A stretch of DNA of 28,918 nucleotides from positions 1 to 28,918 of the forward strand of contig JAHHUE010000013.1 in NCBI GenBank assembly GCA_020024155.1, given 5' to 3'. The notes under the pieces are model-generated. The model did no database searches. It was not told the DNA's origin and saw nothing but the letters and a program-made list of their open reading frames with translations. Origin of the DNA: Oscillospiraceae bacterium (GTDB taxonomy: Bacteria > Bacillota > Clostridia > Oscillospirales > Ruminococcaceae). This document shows positions 23,706 through 28,918 of the stretch, in pieces (position 1 is the stretch's first letter; every line of letters begins with the position of its first letter). The translations under genes and the position numbers were made by a program.

Positions 23706-24644
23706 ATGTCAGAAGTAAAATTGATTGCAACAAGAGAAAGCTACGGCAATGCTCTTGTAGAACTTGGTAAACAAAATCCTGATATAGTTGTTCTTGACGC
23801 TGACCTTGCAGGTGCAACCAAAACAGGTGTTTTCAAAAAACAATTCCCAGAAAGATTTTTTGACTTTGGTATTGCAGAAGCAAATATGATGGGTGTTGCA
23901 GCAGGTCTTGCAGCAACAGGTAAAATCCCATTTGCATCTTCTTTTGCAATGTTTGCAGCAGGCAGAGCATTTGAACAAATCCGTAACTCTATTGGTTACC
24001 CACATCTCAATGTTAAAATCTGTGCAACACATGCAGGTATTTCTGTTGGTGAAGATGGTGCAACACACCAATGTAATGAAGATATTGCTCTTATGCGTTC
24101 TATACCAGGTATGGTTGTTATCAATCCATGTGATGATGTGGAAGCGAGACAAGCAGTACAGGCAGCAGCAGAATATGTTGGTCCTGTATATATTCGTCTT
24201 GGCAGATTGGCAGTTCCAGTTGTTAATGAAGAAAATTATAAATTTGAACTTGGAAAAGGTGCTACACTTAGAGAAGGTAAGGACGTAACAATTATTGCAA
24301 CAGGTCTTATGGTTGCAAGAGCAATGGAAGCAGCAAATATTCTTGCAGCTGATGGTATTGATGCAAGAGTTATCAATATTCACACAATCAAACCAATTGA
24401 TAAAGACATTATCATAAAAGCAAGTAAAGAAACAGGTTGCATTATCACTTGTGAAGAACATAGTGTAATTGGTGGGTTGTACAGTGCAGTTAGTGAAGTA
24501 GTTTGTCAGGAAGCTCCTTGCAAAGTAGTTCCAGTTGCAGTTATGGATACATTTGGTAAATCTGGCCCAGCAAAAGAATTGCTTGATGTTTTTGGGCTTA
24601 ATGCTACAAGCATTGTAGAAAAAGTAAAAGCAAATATCAAATAA
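23706..24644 (+). CDS. Transketolase, C-terminal subunit
   Basis: This 312-residue second half of split transketolase contains the pyrimidine-binding domain (about 1-170) and the C-terminal transketolase domain (about 185-310). The catalytic glutamate that activates thiamine diphosphate is E58 in FGIAEANMMG. It must pair with the product of the gene two bases upstream to form an active site at their interface. Split transketolases are common in Clostridia, archaea and others. It is the last gene of the long co-directional run and is followed 11 bases later by a strong terminator. An open frame spans nearly the whole gene on the other strand, but its cysteine- and asparagine-rich translation looks like a shadow. 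Confidence 0.96.
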   Translation: MSEVKLIATRESYGNALVELGKQNPDIVVLDADLAGATKTGVFKKQFPERFFDFGIAEANMMGVAAGLAATGKIPFASSFAMFAAGRAFEQIRNSIGYPHLNVKICATHAGISVGEDGATHQCNEDIALMRSIPGMVVINPCDDVEARQAVQAAAEYVGPVYIRLGRLAVPVVNEENYKFELGKGATLREGKDVTIIATGLMVARAMEAANILAADGIDARVINIHTIKPIDKDIIIKASKETGCIITCEEHSVIGGLYSAVSEVVCQEAPCKVVPVAVMDTFGKSGPAKELLDVFGLNATSIVEKVKANIK

Positions 24645-24655
24645 TAACAAAAATT

Positions 24656-24684
24656 AAAGCTCTGCATTTTTGCAGAGCTTTTTT
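24656..24684 (+). terminator. Rho-independent terminator after transketolase genes
   Basis: A perfect 11-bp stem, AAAGCTCTGCA (24656-24666) with TGCAGAGCTTT (24671-24681), has a TTTT loop and a continuing T run to 24684. It is the clearest terminator of the 20-kb gene run. Confidence 0.92.
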
Positions 24685-24706
24685 GTGATAATTAAATTAT
24701 TATTGT

Positions 24707-24734
24707 TGTTAAAATTATAAAAATATAATATAAT
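24707..24734 (+). promoter_or_regulatory. Predicted promoter of the GHL10-amidase gene
   Basis: TTGTTA (24707-24712, four of six to TTGACA), a 16-base spacer and TATAAT (24729-24734) lie between the upstream terminator and the amidase gene. A second TATAAT overlaps at 24724-24729. The region is very AT-rich, so chance matches are likely and a sporulation sigma factor cannot be excluded. Confidence 0.45.
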
Positions 24735-24768
24735 AATATAGAAATATATGAAATAATATGGAGAAATA

Positions 24769-27603
24769 ATGAGAAAAAAGTTAACTATATTTTTAAATTT
24801 AATGATTATATTTTCTTTTATGGGAATTTCTGTTTTTGCAGATGAAGCTGAAAATACTGAGCAGGAAACTCAGCCACAAGAAATTGTATATAACGAACCA
24901 GATGAAATAAGAGGTATTATTGTTTCACCAGAAATAGATTTTGCCACTGAACCATTACAAGCAGAAGATATTGTAAAAAAACAGATAGATAATATTATAA
25001 ATACTATTTCTTCAAGTGAACTGAATACCATATATTTGAACTTGCAAACAAAAAATGGTGTTATATATAATTCTGAATACTATCCAACCTATACATCTTT
25101 TGATGCTTTGCAATATTTAATAGAGCAATCAAAAGCAAACGATATTTACATATACGGAATAACAAATCCATGTTATGTAGCAAATGGAGAAGTTTTGGAA
25201 GATAATAACTATATTTATAGTGATATAATTGCACAAAGCCAAAAAAATATAGCTGAAATTGTTTCAAAATATGAACTTGATGCTATTTTAGTTGAAGGAT
25301 ATTACAACAGTATAAATGAAAAAAGTTTTGAAGAATACAGAAATTATTCTTCGGGTATTGGCTTTGACCAATGGATGAAAGAAAGTACAACAAGTCTTGT
25401 GAAATCATTATCTGATATGGTTGAAAAAACAAATCCAGCTGTGCAGTTTGGCTTAGTTTGTGATAGTGTATGGGCAAATAATTCCACATTATCTGAAGGC
25501 TCAGCAACATCAGATGAATTTGAAATGTACACTGATGGCTTTGTTGATTTGCCAACTATTATGACTTTATCTAATGTAAACACTGTACTTGTTAAACTGC
25601 CAGGTTCTACATTAAGCAAGACAATTCCATTTAAGTCAACATTAAAATGGTGGAATGATACATTAAAACAATATGATATTGATGTTTGTGCGTTGGTATA
25701 CAACGATAAACTTTCAACAAACGAAAGGGGCTGGACATCTCCAGACCAAGTAATTCAGCAGTTAATTTCCATAAGAGATGTAAATTCAAAGGGTGTTGCA
25801 TTTGCATCATATAAACAGATTGAAGCAAATAAAAACAATCATACAGATTTAATAAATAAATTTTACAAAGGGCAAGTTAAAGCTCAAGATATTCTTACAA
25901 ATCTTACGGTTAGCCGTCCAGATAAATTGGTTTATTCAACTTATGAGCCAATTGTAAGTTTCTATGGTGCATCTGACCCAAACTTTCCATTATTACTTAA
26001 TGGAGAAGAGGTTCAAAGAAATGATAAGGGCGTTTTCTCTCTTGAAATAGAACTTAAATCAGGAATAAATATTTTTGAATTTACTCATAAAACAAAAACT
26101 GTAAAATACGAAATAACAAGAAATGTAAAAATAATTCAGTCAGTTTCTCCAGAAGGAGCAATGACAGTTGAGGGAAATTCTGTTATTCCGATTACTGTGC
26201 AAGCGTATAGAGATTCTAACGTTATAGCTACTATTGGAGGAACATCAATACAACTTGCTCCAAGTGATAAGGAAAGTGAAGATACCGATAAGAACTCTGG
26301 ATATATAACTTATGTAGGTAATTATCAATGTCCTCCAAGTGCTGAATCTACACAAAACATAGGTAACATTCAAATTTCTGCTACATGGCAAGGTACAACA
26401 CAATCAGCAACAGGTGCTAATGTAAGTATTACTGCATTGCCTCCACCAGAAATTACTCCGGGTCAAAGTGGAAATATGGTTGAAGTTATAGCAAGCCAAG
26501 CAAGAACATATCCAGCATCTGTATTGAATTCTGACCCTAGTGGAGATTGTTTTCCACTACCACAAGGAAGTAAAGACTTTATCGCAAGTGATTTATTAAC
26601 ATTTACAAGTGGTGGTAAAAATTACAGTTACTATATTCTTCGTTCTGGTGTAAGGGTTGCAGCAGAAGATGTAAGAGTTTTAGGAGAAGTTGAACTTGTT
26701 TCAAATAATATAACTGAGGCTAGTGTATACTCTGAATCTGGATATACATACTTAAAAATTGCACAAGCTCAACCAATGGCATATAAAGCACAGCTTCCAA
26801 ACTTGGGATTTGACTCAGAACATGGTATTTCAACTTTTAATTCAAGTTCAATAACATTCACATTTAATCAAGTTGAAAATATACCAGAAACTGTAAATCT
26901 ATCAGAAAATAGTTTATTTCCATCAGCCACAATAACAAAAAATGGAACAAATGCAGTTGTGACTTTAAATTTTGCAAAACCAGGAAGATTTGCAGGATAT
27001 AGAGCTTATTATCAAGATGGTTATCTTATTTTTAGGTTTACTAATATTCCATCTGGATTGTCAGGTGCAAGAATTTACATTGACCCTGGTCATGGTGGAC
27101 ATGACTCCGGTTCTATTCCTATTGAAGGAATGAAATCAGAAGCCCAGATAAATAAAGAAATGGCAAATAAAGTAGCAGCAATATTGAGAGAAAGAGGAGC
27201 AAATGTTCAAGTTACAGAAACAACAAATTACGTAAGCTTGTCTTCTCGTGTTTCAATGTCTCAAAGCTTTTCACCACATTTATTTATAAGCTTGCATCAA
27301 AATTCTGCAACATCTCCAAAGGTTCAAGGAACAGAAGTTTGGTTTTTTAACCCATATTCCGAAATTTACGCAGATAAAATTTCTCAGGGAATAGCAGGTG
27401 CTCTTGGAACAAGAGATAGAGGCGAAAAATATGGTTGGTATTATGTAACAACACATATGGAATTCCCAGCTGTTCTTATTGAACATGGATTCTTGTCTAA
27501 TGTTACAGAATACGATAAACTAAAAAATGATGATTATCAAAATCAAATTGCTTTAGCGACTGCAAATGCAATTGAAAGTGCTTTTAGAAGTACTTATAAT
27601 TGA
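24769..27603 (+). CDS. Secreted GHL10-like / N-acetylmuramoyl-L-alanine amidase fusion
   Basis: This 944-residue exported protein has a signal peptide at 1-24 (cleavage after SVFA). Residues about 45-365 resemble the GHL10 (DUF187, YngK-like) TIM-barrel glycosidase family, from EIRGIIVSP to DVNSKGVAFASY. The family's DDY acidic pair is replaced by EGY (176-178). Beta-sandwich or SH3-like linkers occupy about 370-760. Residues 766-940 are a complete Amidase_3 domain with zinc/catalytic residues H775, E791, H843 and E905 (DPGHGG, SLHQNS, IEHGFLSN). It should cleave the amide bond between MurNAc and L-alanine in peptidoglycan; the first domain may bind or cut glycan strands. It has its own probable promoter and terminator. 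A role in growth, separation or sporulation is open; its neighbour resembles SpoIVFA. Confidence 0.9.
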   Translation: MRKKLTIFLNLMIIFSFMGISVFADEAENTEQETQPQEIVYNEPDEIRGIIVSPEIDFATEPLQAEDIVKKQIDNIINTISSSELNTIYLNLQTKNGVIYNSEYYPTYTSFDALQYLIEQSKANDIYIYGITNPCYVANGEVLEDNNYIYSDIIAQSQKNIAEIVSKYELDAILVEGYYNSINEKSFEEYRNYSSGIGFDQWMKESTTSLVKSLSDMVEKTNPAVQFGLVCDSVWANNSTLSEGSATSDEFEMYTDGFVDLPTIMTLSNVNTVLVKLPGSTLSKTIPFKSTLKWWNDTLKQYDIDVCALVYNDKLSTNERGWTSPDQVIQQLISIRDVNSKGVAFASYKQIEANKNNHTDLINKFYKGQVKAQDILTNLTVSRPDKLVYSTYEPIVSFYGASDPNFPLLLNGEEVQRNDKGVFSLEIELKSGINIFEFTHKTKTVKYEITRNVKIIQSVSPEGAMTVEGNSVIPITVQAYRDSNVIATIGGTSIQLAPSDKESEDTDKNSGYITYVGNYQCPPSAESTQNIGNIQISATWQGTTQSATGANVSITALPPPEITPGQSGNMVEVIASQARTYPASVLNSDPSGDCFPLPQGSKDFIASDLLTFTSGGKNYSYYILRSGVRVAAEDVRVLGEVELVSNNITEASVYSESGYTYLKIAQAQPMAYKAQLPNLGFDSEHGISTFNSSSITFTFNQVENIPETVNLSENSLFPSATITKNGTNAVVTLNFAKPGRFAGYRAYYQDGYLIFRFTNIPSGLSGARIYIDPGHGGHDSGSIPIEGMKSEAQINKEMANKVAAILRERGANVQVTETTNYVSLSSRVSMSQSFSPHLFISLHQNSATSPKVQGTEVWFFNPYSEIYADKISQGIAGALGTRDRGEKYGWYYVTTHMEFPAVLIEHGFLSNVTEYDKLKNDDYQNQIALATANAIESAFRSTYN

Positions 27604-27619
27604 TTATGATATTATTTGT

Positions 27620-27655
27620 AAAGAGTAATGCTCAGTAATGGGTGTTGCTCTTTTT
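27620..27655 (+). terminator. Rho-independent terminator after amidase gene
   Basis: AAAGAGTAATGC (27620-27631) pairs with GTGTTGCTCTTT (27642-27653) over 12 positions including three G-T wobbles, with a 10-base loop and a trailing T run to 27655. It begins 16 bases after the amidase stop codon. Confidence 0.75.
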
Positions 27656-27657
27656 AT

Positions 27658-27686
27658 TTGTCTTATTTAATCTATATAGCTATAAT
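27658..27686 (+). promoter_or_regulatory. Predicted promoter of the SpoIVFA-like gene
   Basis: TTGTCT (27658-27663, four of six to TTGACA), a 17-base spacer and a perfect TATAAT (27681-27686) lie directly after the amidase terminator. Transcription would start near 27693 and give a leader of about 110 bases. If the gene is a true sporulation gene it would instead be expected to use sigma-E, so the sigma factor is uncertain. Confidence 0.45.
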
Positions 27687-27703
27687 AGACATTATTTTGA
27701 AAA

Positions 27704-27729
27704 ATAGGCAGCTTTTTTAAACTGCTTAT
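27704..27729 (+). other. Weak hairpin in the leader of the SpoIVFA-like gene
   Basis: ATAGGCAG (27704-27711) pairs with CTGCTTAT (27722-27729) over eight positions with one G-T pair and a T-rich 10-base loop. It lacks a directly following T run. It may be a minor leader structure or chance. The rest of the 27604-27801 spacer holds only the terminator, the proposed promoter and an AGGTGAT ribosome binding site. Confidence 0.3.
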
Positions 27730-27801
27730 ACAGTATTTTTAAAATATAATTTTGTGTAATATAAAAATCAATATCATCATATAAATATCTTAGGTGATGT
27801 T

Positions 27802-28587
27802 ATGAAAATAGAAAATAAACAAATTAAAAATGATACAAATCAAGAAAAACAAAATCTTGAACAAGTTAAAAGAAAAAAGAGAGGTAAAAGAAGAAGGTAT
27901 AACAATAATATGTATTTACATGCGCAGATTATTGTTGCATCAATTTTTATAGTAACTGGAATAATGCTTAAAAATAATGGTGGAGAGCCATATACACAGG
28001 TAAAAGAAGATTATTCTCAATTTTTTAACTCAGAAAATGTTTATGAAAGTAATTTTTCCTATTCTAGCTTTTTAGCAAATATATCAGAAGATATAAAAGA
28101 AAAATACAATAAATTAACAGAAACAGTATCTAATATATATGGTAAAGGTTCAAGTGGTAATACTCCAACAAATGTTTCTATGAAAAAATATATTCCAAAA
28201 GAAAAGGGAATAAAACCAGTAGAAGGGTACATATCTTCTCCTTTTGGTGAAAGAACAGACCCATTTAATAAAAAGAAAAAAGATTTTCATACAGGAATGG
28301 ATATTGCAACAGCAAAAGGTACATTCATAAAATCAGCTTTTGGTGGAGAAGTTATAGAAACTGGTTACAGTGATATTGCAGGAAACTATATTAAGATTAA
28401 AAATAACGATGAGCAGCAAACAATGTATTGTCATACACAGTTTATTTTTGTAAGAGTTGGAGAAAAAGTAATGAGAGGTCAAATTATTGCTACTGTTGGT
28501 AATACCGGATTAGTAACTGGTCCACATCTACATTTTGAAGTTTTGTATAATGGAAATAGAGTAAATCCTATATATACGGTGGAATAA
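27802..28587 (+). CDS. Membrane-anchored M23 peptidase-domain protein, SpoIVFA-like
   Basis: This 261-residue protein has a polybasic cytoplasmic N-terminus (KRKKRGKRRR, 23-32), one membrane segment (about 39-57), a spacer, and a C-terminal LytM/M23 domain (about 140-258). All M23 zinc/catalytic positions appear intact: H163 and D167 in HTGMD, H211 in YCHTQ, and H242/H244 in HLH. An M50 site-2 protease gene begins two bases after the stop. A single-pass LytM protein followed by an M50 protease is the SpoIVFA-SpoIVFB arrangement, where SpoIVFA holds the pro-sigma-K processing protease in check in the mother cell; length and layout match B. subtilis SpoIVFA (about 264 residues). AGGTGAT precedes the ATG. 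It could instead be a peptidoglycan endopeptidase; the intact active site supports keeping that open. Confidence 0.82.
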   Translation: MKIENKQIKNDTNQEKQNLEQVKRKKRGKRRRYNNNMYLHAQIIVASIFIVTGIMLKNNGGEPYTQVKEDYSQFFNSENVYESNFSYSSFLANISEDIKEKYNKLTETVSNIYGKGSSGNTPTNVSMKKYIPKEKGIKPVEGYISSPFGERTDPFNKKKKDFHTGMDIATAKGTFIKSAFGGEVIETGYSDIAGNYIKIKNNDEQQTMYCHTQFIFVRVGEKVMRGQIIATVGNTGLVTGPHLHFEVLYNGNRVNPIYTVE

Positions 28588-28589
28588 AA

Positions 28590-28918
28590 TTGTTTTATTT
28601 TATATTAGCAATTATTTTCTTTGCATTGGTTTTTGATAAACTTAACATATTTTTTTTCTTAATTATAAGTGCTTTATTACATGAATTGGGGCATATAACT
28701 GCTTGTTTAATAACAGGGAATAAACCTAAAATAGAAATATCAGTTTTTGGTATAAAATTGTATAACTACCCTAACAATAAATATAAAAAATTATTTATTC
28801 TTATTTGCGGTCCAGTTATAAATTTAATAATTATACTAATTATGATTATTGCTAATTCATATACTTTCAGTCTTAATACATATATGCTTATGTGTGTGAA
28901 TATCGTATTATTTATATT
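28590..28918 (+). CDS. M50 site-2 protease, SpoIVFB-like (N-terminal part)
   Basis: The first 109 codons of a membrane metalloprotease run off the window end. The zinc motif HELGH is at residues 31-35 within the first hydrophobic region, and CGPVIN (73-78) matches the conserved GPxxN motif of M50 proteases such as SpoIVFB. The second zinc ligand motif (NxxPxxxxDG) would lie beyond the window. The start is TTG at 28590, two bases after the upstream stop, with GGTGGA (28578-28583) six bases before it. Coupled to the M23-domain gene, it is probably the intramembrane protease that processes pro-sigma-K, though other M50 substrates are possible. Confidence 0.85.
   Translation, partial: MFYFILAIIFFALVFDKLNIFFFLIISALLHELGHITACLITGNKPKIEISVFGIKLYNYPNNKYKKLFILICGPVINLIIILIMIIANSYTFSLNTYMLMCVNIVLFI

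Noticed and set aside
23709..24650. 313-codon open frame on the minus strand covering the whole transketolase C-terminal gene
   Set aside because: It mirrors a strongly codon-biased gene; the translation is rich in Cys, Asn and Phe, has no recognisable motif and lacks a suitable ribosome binding site.

Overview
The window is AT-rich, gene-dense chromosomal DNA. Its gene content and local gene orders (miaB next to a YlbF/YmcA-family gene and mutSL; yggS-sepF-ylmH-divIVA; lspA-rluD), the purine-rich AGGAGG-type ribosome binding sites, the split transketolase and a probable SpoIVFA/SpoIVFB pair all point to a low-GC Gram-positive bacterium. Most likely it is an anaerobic, endospore-forming or recently endospore-forming member of the Clostridia. 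No rRNA, tRNA, CRISPR array, prophage or insertion sequence was seen, and no stretch longer than about 200 bases lacks a gene.

Layout. (1) 1-4362 is a mosaic of single genes: the end of a chemotaxis receptor, a minus-strand RluC/RluD-type pseudouridine synthase, a RadC-like JAMM protein, a minus-strand sodium:amino-acid (AGCS) symporter and a divergent LysR regulator that probably controls it. Two good bidirectional terminators separate the convergent genes. (2) About 4519-24644 is an uninterrupted run of 17 plus-strand genes with gaps of 0-85 bases and several overlaps: uvrB, uvrA, miaB, a YlbF/YmcA-family gene, mutS, mutL, miaA, an HlyD-like membrane protein, yggS, sepF, ylmH, divIVA, lspA, rluD, a Cof-type HAD phosphatase and the two transketolase subunits. 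It closes with a strong terminator at 24656-24684. Two hairpins inside the run (before mutS and before lspA) may tune expression. (3) 24707-28918 is envelope and sporulation related: a secreted 944-residue protein joining a GHL10-like domain to an Amidase_3 domain, then a membrane-anchored M23 peptidase and the start of an M50 site-2 protease. The last two resemble SpoIVFA-SpoIVFB.

How the genes fit together. The long run combines nucleotide excision repair (UvrAB), mismatch repair (MutSL), modification of tRNA A37 (MiaA adds the isopentenyl group, MiaB adds methylthio) with its likely Fe-S/RNA-maturation partner (YlbF/YmcA family), septum placement and assembly (SepF, DivIVA and possibly the HlyD-like protein), lipoprotein signal peptide removal (LspA), rRNA modification (RluD) and the non-oxidative pentose phosphate pathway (transketolase). 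In Bacillus subtilis these genes lie in several separate neighbourhoods.

Most of the window is ordinary housekeeping sequence. I see no convincing wholly new system. The best leads are the HlyD-like protein embedded in a division operon without an ABC transporter, the four-cysteine tail on the YlbF-family protein, the GHL10-amidase fusion with an altered acidic pair, and the SpoIVFA-like protein with an apparently intact M23 zinc site.
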